Assembly: GCF_019649055.1 (NCBI RefSeq)
Contig: NW_026570343.1
Span: forward strand, 62,001-126,000
Length of the DNA: 64,000 bases
Source: Paramacrobiotus metropolitanus
Lineage: Eukaryota > Tardigrada > Eutardigrada > Parachela > Macrobiotidae
Direction: 5' to 3'
Shown here: piece after piece, positions 24,176 to 35,571 of the stretch
Layout of the letters: every line of letters starts with the position of its first letter
How positions within the stretch are numbered: position 1 is the stretch's first letter
The notes under the pieces: generated by a model
Told to the model about the DNA's origin: nothing
The model's input: the letters and a program-made list of their open reading frames with translations, nothing else
Database searches by the model: none
Program-made: the position numbers and the translations under genes

Positions 24176-25848
24176 GTGCGAAACTAAGAGCTTCTGGCCG
24201 GGTTTTGGAATATATTGGGATTCATATTATGGAAATAGTTTTTGCTGATTCTGTACGAGAAAGCTGGTTCGTGTATTCCTTTTTATGTTTTTGTAGTAAT
24301 AGAGATCTCGAATGTAGATGCCGTGTTACAATTCCGTAACATAAGGAATAATTTACGGACTGTATATGCTGATTAATTAACTACTGTCTGTAGTTTTGCC
24401 CGGACTGCAATGAAAGGTCAGCCCGTTTGAACGATTACGATGGTCATTTTCTTTTACAGCTGCCTGCCAGTGGCTTTCACCGAGCGTTCTTATTTTTAAG
24501 TCATGATTTTGAGCGCTTTAAATTGTTAACGATTTATTGAACCGAAGCCATCCAGTAGCAGCATCGTTTGTGTTACTGCTAATTGGTTTTTCTAGTTTTG
24601 TAGGAGTGAAAGTTTAAACATTTTTAATTTGCTGATCTGAAAAGGTACCAATTTAAATTTATGTACTGATTTTTTGCTCCATGCAACCGGACTTTGAATT
24701 ATTTTCAAGGTCACCTTGAGCTTTCAGCTCTACCGGCACCGGCACGGGAGCACGGGAGCCGGAGCGAATAATTTTCAAAAGAAAATGCATGTGACACAGT
24801 TTCCAGACATGCGGAATCGAATGGCGTTATCAGTTTTTCGATTAATTTTTTGGTTTGTTCTGACCAGATCGTACGGGGTTTTCCGTTGTAATATAGTCTT
24901 TACCTTGATAGAGGAATCTGTTACCGCAGTGCACACCGGACAGTTTTGCCGGTTACACTCGTACATTGTGAATGATTGATTTAATCGTAATAACTAATCT
25001 ACCGCTCCTAAGAAGAAGTCACTTCCTGTTACTCGATTAGTTTTCCAAGTCGACTGGAACGGGCTCAGTTCGCTCCGAAAGTCACTTCTAAAATTGTCAA
25101 AGCGGTTTTAGCTGAAACTTTTCAAAAAATTATCACGCGATAATTGTTGCTTTCTTACAAACTTGTACACGAAATTAATAACAAATCATCAGGTTTTCTA
25201 ATGTTGAAGAAACGCAGAAAATACCGGGCTTCTGGAGTTCGGTACGTGAGTCCATACTGTGAAAATGTCCGGACTTCGAAAACGCTCAAAATATGCCTTT
25301 TTTCAATGGAATTTTTTGGCAGAAGAACGCTAATCCTGCTCAGATTTGAATGAGGTGGTACCCGTAGATATATTTTCCGGTTTGGTTAACATTTTAACCG
25401 ACTAGAACGGTTCGGTTAGTCGAAAAAGTGTCGTTAATCAAGCCGCAAGACGCAACCAGTTTAACCGCGCGCACAACAAATTTTCTGAGTGTATGTATGC
25501 AATTGCAATCGGCCGAAAAACCGGGGCCCATCACTGTGTGGCTCTAATGCACTTTCACATGTTAATTTGTTGATTATCTTGTGCTGATAGGCACACTCAA
25601 AATACTAACATTTTTTTACCTGTGGCACGATAGGAAGTTACGACCGGTCGGAGCTCTGAGTTGATACTTATTCGTCACTGCCACCGATAAACTGGATCCT
25701 ATCCAAGAAAAAGCTAGTTACAAGTTTCCTCGGGGCAACGCTGTTGAGTCGAATCTAATAGATACCCGTGTGTTCCATGCATTGATTGTAAATTTGTAAT
25801 GATTGTGCAGCAAAAGAAACGGTAAGCCGTATAGACGACTGTACAATC
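24176..25848. other. Intergenic; contains dispersed repeat at 24958-25145
   Basis: No gene recognised. Unique AT-rich sequence apart from the repeat listed separately and a CCGGCACCGGCACGGG-type GC patch at 24733. Confidence 0.3.
24958..25145. repeat. Dispersed repeat, copy A
   Basis: Matches 34276-34475 along its length: CTCGTACAT, TTGATTTAATCG, CTCCTAAGAAGAAGTCACT, GATTAGTTTTCCAAGTCGA, CACTTCTAA and the terminal CGCGATAATT. No coding capacity; probably a MITE or SINE-like element. Confidence 0.7.
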
Positions 25849-26564
25849 ATGCATAGCAAGCTTTTTACAAGTACAGCCAATGTTTTGGTTGGTTCCTTAT
25901 TCATGGCCATGCTAACACAAATTGATGGTTTTCCGGAACCTCAAGGTAAGAATGTTGACAACGGGTGTGCCTGCTGAATTTTTAATAAAAGATAAAAAGG
26001 TAACCGGTACGGTACCCGATAGTTTAATCGATACGTGGCTGCATATACACCATATTGATTCAAGGAAATACATCGCTTACAAAACTGATTTTCATAATAT
26101 ATTTAAATTTCTCTTTGTTTTGTATTTGGTATTGTCTAACTGTCATAAAGCAACTACAGAGTATGTATACGAGTAGCCATAATCTCCAAGTTATGTTTAT
26201 CGATCCAGAGTACTGCTGCGCCTTGAACGAGGAGGACGCGAAAATGTTTCCCAAATGCCTCACCATTATCTGCCCTACTCCGTCGACATGGGCGTCGAAT
26301 ACTGGACAGCCGCTCATAACACGACGATTTGTTTACCAACAGGCTCAACTGCCAGAGGGACACACTGTTATCCCATCTAGATCACGGAGGCTTACAGCCC
26401 ACGCATTACCATCAACAACTCCCGCCGGCACTACTCTTCCACCTGTACCTTTCGCCGTTCCTGTAGTAATTCCGGAAATTATTCTACTAAAAGGCAACCA
26501 AGCACTTCCGCGCAAGTATCGCGCCAATGTTACCTTGCAGATTGACTTGGAGACCACCCCATGA
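25849..26564 (+). CDS. Small secreted protein of unknown family (156 aa, two exons)
   Basis: Exon 1 (25849-25945) starts MHSKLFTSTANVLVGSLFMA and reads as a signal peptide ending near DGFPEP. The donor is CAAG|GTAAGA. Exon 2 (26191-26564) joins in phase at AAG|TT and begins VMFIDPEYCCALNEEDA, with a CC pair and two further cysteines in KCLTIICP. The remainder is Pro/Thr-rich and basic. A partial copy of exon 2 lies at 8.8 kb and keeps the CCALxxEDA core, so the family is duplicated locally. I recognise no domain and assign no function. The alternative acceptor ACTACAG at 26160 would be out of phase. Confidence 0.5.
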
Positions 26565-27319
26565 GCAAAGAAAAGTGCCAAACAAAAGACCTAACTTGCA
26601 CAATCCCTTTATTTGTGCAAAGATCCTTTTACTTGGGTTAAAGTCTTTGGGTATTTTACTTTTGTGGTACTGTCGGTTTGTATCTGTCAAAAATCATTCG
26701 TTAATCCCGATGGATTAATTCAGCTTCGTTAATCCATCGATTCTAATAAAGGCTTCGAGTCAGCACCGTTGCGGGCGGGTCGTTTCAGCGCAATCACGCA
26801 TTCGCACGCCTATTAATGTATCATCTCGCTCAACGTGTAAAAGGGATATGAAGCTCTGCTTTCGTAATCGCCGTAAGCTTGCCGCCGTTACGACAGGTAA
26901 TAGCAAGTTTCAAACTTTCAATCTTAAGTGTACTCACAATTAAAATACTTCATTATAGGGTGCAAGAGTATCTCAACTCCAATTCGTCGCCGGACACATG
27001 CACAGCAGCAAGCTCATCGAGAATTCTTCGAAGTATAGTTTACAAGCTGTACCAGTTAAAAGGGAAAGCACATGCACACGAACATCGCACACTGAGACTT
27101 AGGTTTCGTTCATGGCATGACCAATAGCCACCCCACGGACCACGGTGGCTCATTGGTCATTCATGACTTACGGATACGGATGCCATGAAAGCGAGCAGTA
27201 GAAGTACGGATATGCGAGAGTGGGGACTGAATTCCCACTCTGGACGAATATTTTGTAACAGGTTGTCGCTGGCTTGCCATCTGGCTTATATGTATTATAC
27301 CTTCTTTAGCATCATATAC
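26565..27319. other. Intergenic; no gene recognised
   Basis: Contains an imperfect palindrome at about 26700-26745 (GATTAATTCAGCTTCGTTAATCCATCGA type) and short frames without support. Confidence 0.3.
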
Positions 27320-28021
27320 CTTCGTTGCGGAGACATGGTTGATGCGTTCGGCTTACATGGTCTGTTGTGCATAAGAAGTCAGGGAAGGTTCAGGCGGCAT
27401 GCCAGTCTCGACAGTGTCATCCACGCAGTCTGGGTTCAGCAAAGGTGCCGACGATCTTGGAACCTCCCGGACTAAGCAGATTGGATGGGAAACGGCCAGA
27501 TGGATTATCACTCTTTCCCTGGACGACATAACGGTATTAACGATATTATCTTGCGAGCGTTATGTAATGCCGGGATTGAATCTTATCCAGAACCTATTGA
27601 TTGGCTTTTTGCGCGTTTCCCTGGAAAAAGGACCTTCCTCTGATTTGGGATGTGACGGTATGTGACACGTTCGCTACGTCGTACGTTGCTGGTTCATCAG
27701 AGGCCGCGGGATCTGCTGCAGATGATGCGGAAACACGAAAGCGATGCCTTTACTTGGAGCTCACTGACCGACACTTTTTCCAACCAGTCGCCATTGAAAC
27801 TTGACGGGTACTGCCGCCGCAACTTCCCACATATGGGAAGTTGCGGCGGCAGTACCCATCAGTTCATCCGTGAAGTTGGACGGCGTATTACAGAGCAAAC
27901 AGGAAAAGCGCGCGCTACTGAATTTTTGTGGCAGCGTATAAGTGTGGCAGCGTATACCGCTTCTGTTCTGGGAACGGTTGGGTGTTCTAGAGAGATGGAA
28001 GAATTGTTCTACTTGTTCTAA
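27320..28021 (+). pseudogene. Decayed retrotransposon reverse-transcriptase C-terminal region
   Basis: Peptide pieces in successive frames follow the order of a C-terminal region I recall from many invertebrate mobile-element reverse transcriptases: [73 protein letters not shown], then GRRITEQTGKARATEFLWQR and SVLGTVG. The Cys/His plus RHA…IWDVTV layout is reminiscent of restriction-like endonuclease domains, which is an inference. Frames shift at least twice, no RT core lies upstream, and a 52-bp palindrome sits between VAIET and GRRI. A dead 3' fragment. Confidence 0.65.
27806..27857. repeat. Perfect 24-bp-arm palindrome
   Basis: 27806-27829 is the exact reverse complement of 27834-27857, with a 4-nt loop (CATA). 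It lies within the decayed RT fragment, between two segments that should be contiguous. Confidence 0.8.
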
Positions 28022-29040
28022 TTATTGATTTCTCATGTTTAGGTGTAAATGGCATTTATTTCTTTAGCACATTTTAGTAATGAGCGTGTGTTTTGTTCGA
28101 TCAGGTATATCTTCTCATGCAGTGGATGTTGATCGCAGCAGGTTCATGGGTTATCTGCCACGGTAGTGCTACCGTGTTGAAATTATGAAACGTTTGTCTA
28201 TTGCGCGTAATTCAAAGAATTATCTGTACTAATGTATATACAGATGGGCGTGCCAAGTAACCAAATGTTGCGCGCTTAAACGGTTCTAACAATGTGCGCA
28301 TAACATGCGCAACTGGCTGCAAACGCCATAAAGAAGCGTAGCGGTCATCTGAAATGTGTTCAATTACAGTACAGTACAATACAATTTTAGAATACAATTT
28401 TTACAATACAATTTTTTTGTGTAAAGTACAATTTTAGCATCATGTATACTTCAAGTATGTACAGATAGTTGTACCGAAAGACTATCAGTTTTCCTGAAAC
28501 ATACCTCAGCTGCCAGGGATGGCGACTGGAACTGCTAAGCTTGCTCAGCATTCTAGCAAATTCATTAATTTTCACGGACACTGCACAATTCGTGCGGAGT
28601 TTTGTGCTGGAAAAGCGTCGACGGTGCATTTTTTTCGGAAAGGGTTGAAGAAAATAGCTTTTGCATCAGCTGACGTTTTAGCTTTCCGCTACCGGTTGAA
28701 GAGTTTCGCGGATTTGTGGCTCTGCCTTCAAAGTAGTTTAGGCACGTACATAAATACACTCTAAAAGATATGGCGTAGCTATTTCTTAATAAAATACTTG
28801 TCAAATACTCATTTCCAGGGATATATGACACGGTTAGTGCTATCCATAAACCAGCGTTCAGTATAATAACTGCTGACTTTTCATAAATGTTTACCATAAA
28901 ATGTAACGCAACAGCAATATTTCGACACTTGTTTTTAGTAGGTTTGCAATAATAATTTTACTGCTCCCGCAATACTTGACTCCCTTTAAACACTGAACAC
29001 TGTATTTATCTGTACTCCATATATTTATCTGTTTGTTGCA
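28022..29040. other. Intergenic; no gene recognised
   Basis: AT-rich sequence with a short direct repeat (ACAATACAATTTT at about 28375-28440). It must contain the promoter for the gene starting at 29041, but no clear core motif is seen. Confidence 0.3.
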
Positions 29041-31008
29041 ATGGCCCTCGTTTGGTACAAAGGGTATCAGACCCACATTTCTGCGTTTCTAATGGTTGTT
29101 GCTATGTTGGGGATATCGTCCATGGTAGGTTGTCACCGATGCACGTCAGTAAATGTAAACCGGTCTTGTAACAACTCTCGATTACTTACTTGGGTGTTCA
29201 TTATATAATTCCAAGCTGCACCATATTTCGTTTACGGACTAAAAAAAAGTGCCTCATTTTCACCATAATCAGGCCATCGGGTTACTCGAATTGTTAACAC
29301 AGGTTACGAGCAGTAGCGGTTCAGATAAGTGCCGTATCAAAGGACATAGATGTGGGCCAGGCCTAGTAGCGTGTTGCAGCGGACTGCGGTGTACCGATTT
29401 AAACCAAAATAAATTTGGAACTTGCACCGAGCACAGCGACGAATCGGATGGCACCGACGATGAACCAGATAGCGCGGGCGCTATAGATCCAGTTCCATCG
29501 GCAGTCTGCCGTGCAGTCGGCGAAAAATGCGGGCCTGCATTGCTGCAGCCGTGCTGCAGTGGACTGCAGTGTGGAACTGAGATTGATAACAACGATTTTG
29601 GACGGTGCAGTCTCGACAGCATCGATATTGTAGTTGAACCGGCTAATACCGGTCCCTCCACACTTGCACCGCTCGCTACATCAACTCCAGAAATATTTTC
29701 ATCCACACCGTGCGCTCCATTGACAACGTCCACAATGAGGACTCATAGCCCGCCAGTTAACAAGGACCTACTGTGGCCCAACAACACTGTTCCTTATTGG
29801 TTCCAACCGAATACCTACAGTAAGTGCGTCCCTAAAAAATGTGGGTTAACGTTTCTTTCAATACAGTACAATATAGTACATGCAGATACACTTGTCCCCG
29901 ATAAGTCGACCATCCTTTGCCCGTATTTGACTGGATACCATGCACTTACCTGGTTTCGTTTCCACATTCAGAGAAAAATCATTCTATGTAGCAAGAATAA
30001 GCTCTGAGTTGCGCGTCGAATTTTTGAGTGCGGCGAAATGCCACACTCCCAGATGTCCGGGTGCGCTCCATCATTCTTTACTGCATGCTTTTTTCAGCAA
30101 ATCTATTTTTTCCTTAGTTTTGCTTTTATTTGGTTAGCTGCGGAGGACAAACGTATTATACGCGAAGCTATGGATGTCATCACAAAAATGACGGCTGGAT
30201 GTATCATTTTCCTCGAACTTCCTAATCGTGACAAAAACAACGATTTTGTGTTATTTACCAAGCATCACGGGTGAGGCCTGGAGCATTTTGGATTACGTAT
30301 AATCACACTTGCCATAATTATCATACTTGTTGTGTTTTTCAGATGTTCGTCAGGCATCGGGCGGATCGGCGGCTCTCAAGAAGTGTCTTTGGTCAAGGAT
30401 TGCTTGACACATCATGGCAGTGTGCAACGCCACCTACTACGGACACTGGGACTTTCTTATGAACATACGCGCATGGAATGGACCGAGATGACTACGTCAA
30501 GGTTCTTCTGGAAAACGTGCAGAAAGGTACAATATAAGGCATACGTACCCGGCGGACAGACCCTTATTGCTAAAATGCACAGACCGTCAGACGCAATGTC
30601 TCGCGATTTCAGAGCACTTCACCCATCCGCATATTGGGTGCGTTGACGCTTGTTGGCGGATGCACCGGGTTTTAGCCTTGTCAAAAATGCAGGGCATATA
30701 ATAATATTTTGCAATGTGGCCCCAATCAATACGTGTACGTGTTCTGTTATATTCCAGACAAATTAGAAGAATTTGCAAAGCGCCCGGTTTCAACGTTTGG
30801 CCTTCCATACGATTACAGCTCTGTTCTGCATTTCAATTCTAAAGAATATGCCATAGACGAATCCGAGCCCATTCTTATACCTCAAGATCGAAGCCGCCCG
30901 AAGATTGGTCAGCACAAAAATCTCAGTCCACTAGATGTTGTGAAAATCTACAAACTGTACAACTGCCATGAAGTCATTGATGTCACCGAGCTTCTTGGCC
31001 TGCTCTGA
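29041..31008 (+). CDS. Astacin-family (M12A) metalloprotease homologue with destroyed zinc site and two knottin-like motifs
   Basis: Exons: 29041-29124 (signal peptide MALVWYKGYQTHISAFLMVV…), 29303-29819, 30138-30270, 30343-30526, about 30758-31008. The first four join in phase; the last junction does not close cleanly and may need another donor. Exon 2 has two six-cysteine motifs (C…C…CC…C…C, each with CGP and CCSGL), then a Ser/Thr linker and the astacin start LWPNNTVPYWF. Later exons carry IREAMDVI, GCIIF, CSSGIGRIGG, SYEHTR, PYDYSSVLHF, and IGQHKNLSPLDVVKIYKLYNC. Active astacins have HExxHxxGxxHE; here 30428-30465 encodes RHLLRTLGLSYE, so the three zinc histidines are R, R and Y and the catalytic Glu is H. 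The Met-turn Met is Leu. Probably a secreted non-catalytic homologue. Confidence 0.75.
30011..30066 (+). repeat. Element-end repeat (GTCGAATTT…CGGCGAAATG…GTCCGGGTGCGC)
   Basis: The same string, with substitutions, occurs at 39065-39118 and in reverse at the left end of the 43.4-kb inverted-repeat element. It lies inside an intron of the astacin-like gene. Confidence 0.6.
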
Positions 31009-31623
31009 CTAGCCTTTTTATACCGTATACGGACAATAATGTCCTAAAACAAAATTTCTAGTTATAATTTCTAATTATAATGTCAGTAAATATACGAGTA
31101 AAGCATATTTAGTAGGCAACATCCATTAAAATATGGAAAATGAAAACTTGGATACACTACTTCCTAGCTAAAATGTCGCATTAAATTATAACATTAGTAT
31201 CACCGAACAGGTCAGCCTGGGAACACGGATGCTGCTGTTCTTGGTCACTGTTGTACTTGTGTCTATTGACTGGCTAAATATTCTGAACACAAAATCAATA
31301 TTTGCAAATATATGTCATTATCTATATTATTCAATTATCCACAAATCCGAAATCTGATTTCCATTTTCCCTAATCATGCGCAAAGTTGTAGGTACTTCAA
31401 AGTGCAGTGTGCAAAGAATCGAAATGCGCCGAAACGGAACCAAACAAACTAGACGAAGCGATTTTTTGTCAGACGGCCCACTTAATAATGTCTATATAAA
31501 TTGTTGCTTACAGTATCGTATTTAAAGTACTGTTAGTCTGTAAACTAGTTATCACCAAAACCGCATTTTGCCAGTCTTCTATGGTGACTCTCCGTTTTTC
31601 ATAAAGCGTCATCCTTCAGTCCG
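31009..31623. other. Convergent intergenic region
   Basis: Lies between the 3' ends of the astacin-like (+) and SleB-fusion (-) genes. AT-rich, no further gene seen. Confidence 0.4.
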
Positions 31624-33769
31624 TTATGGCTCCCCGTGGAATGGTATTCCCTCAATATACACTGACGGCCAGTGCTTCTTATCCGTATCATTGCAGTACA
31701 GCGCTCCTTCTGTCGGATCCGTCTCGTCATAGATATTAACCAACCAATCTTCGATTCTTTGCCGCTCTGTATCCGGTACTTCGATATCATCGGTGTTAGC
31801 CCAACAATGGAACTGCTCTTCGTCACGGCACACCGCTGCTATACTCTTCCCCCATCGGTCCGCCCGGTTCTTAACCATCCATGCAAGCGCCTTTTGCAAA
31901 TCGCTTGATTCAAACTGGGCGTAGACAGTTTTCAGAAGGATCTGGAAATCCACTGAAGCCGGATCCAAACCTATAATATTGAGATAATATTAAGCATCCA
32001 TAATATCAACTGCGCAGCTATATTTAAGAAAACATTGTGTTAGGTTTACTCAGGATACACAGATTGTGAATATCTACGTGAAACAAAACCTATGTAATTT
32101 CTGAAGCACCAGCAGCTGAAGCAGTCATTCAGTTTGAATTTCACCGGTTATGTTCTACTTTATGCTGCTGAGGTCGGTAAAAAGCTAAGGATCGTTGACC
32201 TTTAAATGCTGCACTCGTCGTTGAGTCAACTGACGAGAAAACCCTAATCGAATTAACAGATCGCTGTGGATATCGCCTACGTGCGCAGCTACTTAGCGTA
32301 CCTGCAGTAGTTCCAGGTATCCTCCACGCAGACCACTCTTGGATCTTTCGGTCGTGAAACTTACAGGCGGAGAGCGCTGTGCCCGTAAGATGTTGGAGCC
32401 ATTCAAGCTTTTTTATCGGGTACAGTCCCAGTTGGTCCTCCTGCGTGTCATCTCCGTAATCAATTCGTAGTTCCAGTTTAGAATGCCGCACGTTACACAA
32501 ACTCGTACTACTCTGCTTCCCGCTGTTATAATATCCGTCATTCATGTTTGTTCCTACTCGTAGCAGACTGCCAGTAATCTTGAGGCCATCGATAGGCGGA
32601 AAAGCTTCCTCGATGGACATCCTCATCCAGTTCTCGTCAAGGTCTGGTTTATGCAGAATTGTATAATCCCGTCGTTTAAAGAAAACGGCAACAAAATGCT
32701 GCCGACGACCGGACAGAGAATACTGATATTGTCGCCGGCAAAGTAGTAAACCGTAATGGCAGCCCGATGATATTACACGGTGTGTCGGCTTATCCACCGC
32801 GTTAGGTGTCATCCAAGATGTTAGCATTTTGGAATGGACGGATTCAGCCAAGAAGACATGATCAGCGAGACCATTGCAGTTTAGTGTAATATTCTGCGTT
32901 TTGCCCGTTGGATTCTCGAAGACCACCACAGCCCAGTCCATCCAATAATACTTCTCAGCCAGTTGTTTCCCTAATTCTCCAGCACACTCTTGATTGCCAG
33001 TGGCTTGTAGCTCACAGACATTAATCAAAAATCCATCGACCATCTTTATTAATTCCGATTCGTTGCCTTGGAGGAACTTAGTACTAGAAATGATTTTTGC
33101 AAGTTCAAGAGTTTCAAAAATACTCATTGACATTCGCCCAGCGTTCTCCACATCTTCTTTCATCATCTGCGCGTTGTTCTGGAATGTCTTGTCGGTTTCC
33201 GCGGCTATGTTGCAGTAGATAAGGATGCAGATACACATTTTTATCACGTCCAGCTTAACAATCTCGCACCATTTCTCGAACACCGCATAATCACATCTGT
33301 CAATCATCGCCGTCAACATTTGCCGGTTGACCCCGATCTCCGTGATATCCTTGCATAAAATACTCAATAACTGTTCCGGATTAATTTCGCGGTATATCTG
33401 GCAGAATTGGTCGCGTCGTCCCGCGAACGTCGCTTCGTCAGCTGCACGCATTTTGCGTAGTGCTTCCCACAGCAAATGCAGCCGGTCATCGATTGGTTTA
33501 TACGTGAGGATTGCCTGCAATTTGGCCGTTTCGGTGCCCATGGAATTTTTTATATCGATAATCGCTTCCTCCAGACGGTTCTCAATATTCCGTAACTCCA
33601 CTTTCTGGTCGAACGTTAGGTAGTACCACGCAGCAACCTCTCGGGCCTCTTTAGAGTCCGGGTCGACCTTGTTCAGCGCGTCATTCAGCTGGTCCACGGC
33701 CACTTTACTCAACTGGTGCGCAACCGACCCTCCGATTTTCGTTATAACGGGAACGAGCAAGGAGGCCAT
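31624..33769 (-). CDS. Helical multidomain protein with C-terminal SleB/Hydrolase_2-type cell-wall hydrolase domain
   Basis: Minus-strand model: exon 1 33769-32302, intron 32301-31971 (CTGCAG|GTACGC … ATTATAG), exon 2 31970-31624, 604 aa, phase closing G|GT. Exon 1 encodes a mainly helical protein paralogous to the gene at 47735-49216 (shared core KMVDxF, ELGKQLAEKY…WAVVV, RVISSGxxYGL). It vaguely recalls vertebrate Rapunzel-like proteins, at low confidence. Exon 2 (LLKTVYAQFESSD, AWMVKNRA, VCRDEEQFHCW, DETDPTEGALYCND) follows the Hydrolase_2/SleB fold order, a family of bacterial and phage spore-cortex or peptidoglycan hydrolases. The usual Y-A-E-A-R-G-E reads YAQFESS, so the catalytic Glu is Gln. 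If the splice is wrong, exon 1 continues 52 codons to 32141. Start ATG 33769 is preferred over 33790 by comparison with the paralogue. Confidence 0.6.
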
Positions 33770-34739
33770 ATTCGGTATGAAGTTTAACACTACGATTCCC
33801 GTTTAACATAGGTTTCACACTCTGATTCAAAGCTTCCAAAGTTGCCCAGATCCAGTGTAATTCTTTGGATATTTCTCGAGTGCTGTTACTTAATACTAAA
33901 TAGTCCATGCTACGTGGGAAGGATTGGTTCGTACACTTCCTTCGAAGAGTGTAAGCGATCTAGTTCGTCTGCGTAGGAAATGAATCACGCATCAGGCTCG
34001 CCCTCTGACGACCCCGAGTTGTTTAGTCAGACAATACAGATCACTAGTTACTTAAAACAGTCTGTATGAGCAGTATTAGTATCACTGTCAAGCTATCATG
34101 TAATGGCTGCTACTGCAGATGCACAGAACCACGATTGTATCTAGTGGAATTCCATGACAGAGCTTGTACCCGTACGTACGCTTAAAAGGCAGCTTCGGAG
34201 AATTGTCATACAATACTTACAAGTCATGTATGTAGCTGCAGTTATCTGCGTGACTAATACTCGTATAACGAGGTCTCGTACATAGTGTGAGTGATTGATT
34301 TAATCGCCACTAGAGTAACTAATCTACTGCTCCTAAGAAGAAGTCACTCCGTGTTAATCGATTGGTTTTCCAAATCGACTAGGACGGTTCGGTAACTTCG
34401 GATCCCTCGGAAAGCCACTTCTAACCAAGTCAAACCGATTTTTTTGAAAATTTTAAAAATGTATTCGCGATAATTATCTAGGTATCTGTACTTGTGACCC
34501 CGTGCACTGCTTGGCTAAAGCTTCTGCATGGTAATTAATATTAATGAATCAAATCGGGAATGTCAACAATGCATCGATCGATAAACAGCTGATGGGCCGA
34601 TGTTTTATTTTGAGAAAAGCTTGTACAAACTGTAATATTTTCTTTATAACGCTAATTAAAGTTTTGGTTACGAGCAAATGGACACACTTAGCGGTTCGTC
34701 AAATGTAGCCGGAGTCTACTGAAACCGCCGGAAAGTGCT
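33770..34739. other. Intergenic with dispersed repeat
   Basis: Upstream of the helical/SleB gene. Besides the repeat at 34276-34475 no gene is seen. Confidence 0.35.
34276..34475. repeat. Dispersed repeat, copy B
   Basis: Second copy of the element at 24958-25145, same orientation, diverged by substitutions and small indels. It contains the palindromic core CGATTGGTTTTCCAAATCGA. Confidence 0.7.
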
Positions 34740-35424
34740 GTGCGAGGCTCTAGCATATCTTCACACATAAATTCGTGTCCCGATGCGCACAGTGACGCGA
34801 AATGCTGGCAGTTTTTTCAGAACAGATTGTACTCTTTGTTGCGGAATTTCTCTGCCGCGTACGCTTTAGCAGTGTCCACAATCTCTTTGCGTGTGCGCAA
34901 GCGTAAACAGTATTCCTGCAAACAACTATTATTACTTCACCTTTTGAATGAAAACTGCCTCAGCTTACGACGAGTTCCACCGGCGCATCGTAGCTATGAA
35001 TGAAATCTCCATAAAACTTTCCAATACGTGCACACGCGGCTTTTTTCCGGCCTAGCAGCGTTCCACCATCGTTGTGACCTGACACGTGCAGTACCTGTCA
35101 ACAACGAACTCTGCTGAATCATGTCGATTTCGATGGTATGAAGTACCACTGCCGACCGCTGACATTTTTTTTATTTTCTATATGCTAAAATAATCTGTTT
35201 TTGATCTTGTTGTACCAAGAAACAATGTTTTCTGGAACATTTTGAATTGTCTGCGTAACCTTTAGCTTTAGGTAAAATTGCAGTTTACCTTCCCGTCGCC
35301 CAGATAGATGGCTTCGTGGTGGTCGGCGTAGAATGGTCCGCGAATATGATCACCTGGTTTTAAATAGGTATCCGGCTGATGTGCGCACGCGGCTGGTAGG
35401 CCATGAATGCGGAATGACAGAAAT
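34740..35424 (-). pseudogene. LRAT/NlpC-P60-like protein, inverted paralogue with nonsense codon
   Basis: Minus-strand exons 35424-35289 (RFLSFRIHGLPAAC, LKPGDHIRGPFYADHHEAIY), 35094 to about 34976 (VLHVSGHNDGG, KFYGDFIHSYDAPVELV) and about 34921-34740 (EYCLRLRTRKEIV, AYAAEKF, KNCQHFASLCASG) match the + gene at 40646-41511 exon by exon. The catalytic-type His (HHEAIY) and Cys (KNCQHF) are kept, but a TGA (plus-strand TCA at 34817-34819) falls two codons before NC. No terminal exon was identified. It lies directly downstream of the small-protein paralogue, mirroring the + cassette. Either a recently inactivated duplicate or a sequence error. Confidence 0.65.
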
Positions 35425-35571
35425 CTGCGAACGAAGTGAGCATCATGAATGTTTTTCTTATTTGCAAACTTTCGTTTCGCACTATTTTATATGAGTGCAA
35501 AGACTAATACTGCAAGTAGAAACATCGAAGTACCGGCAAATCGAATAAATGCTGACTGCACGGTACACGAC

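Noticed and set aside
34817-34819. TGA as a selenocysteine codon in the LRAT copy
   Set aside because: The aligned residue in the intact copy is Gln, not Cys, and no selenocysteine insertion structure was evident. A nonsense mutation is simpler.
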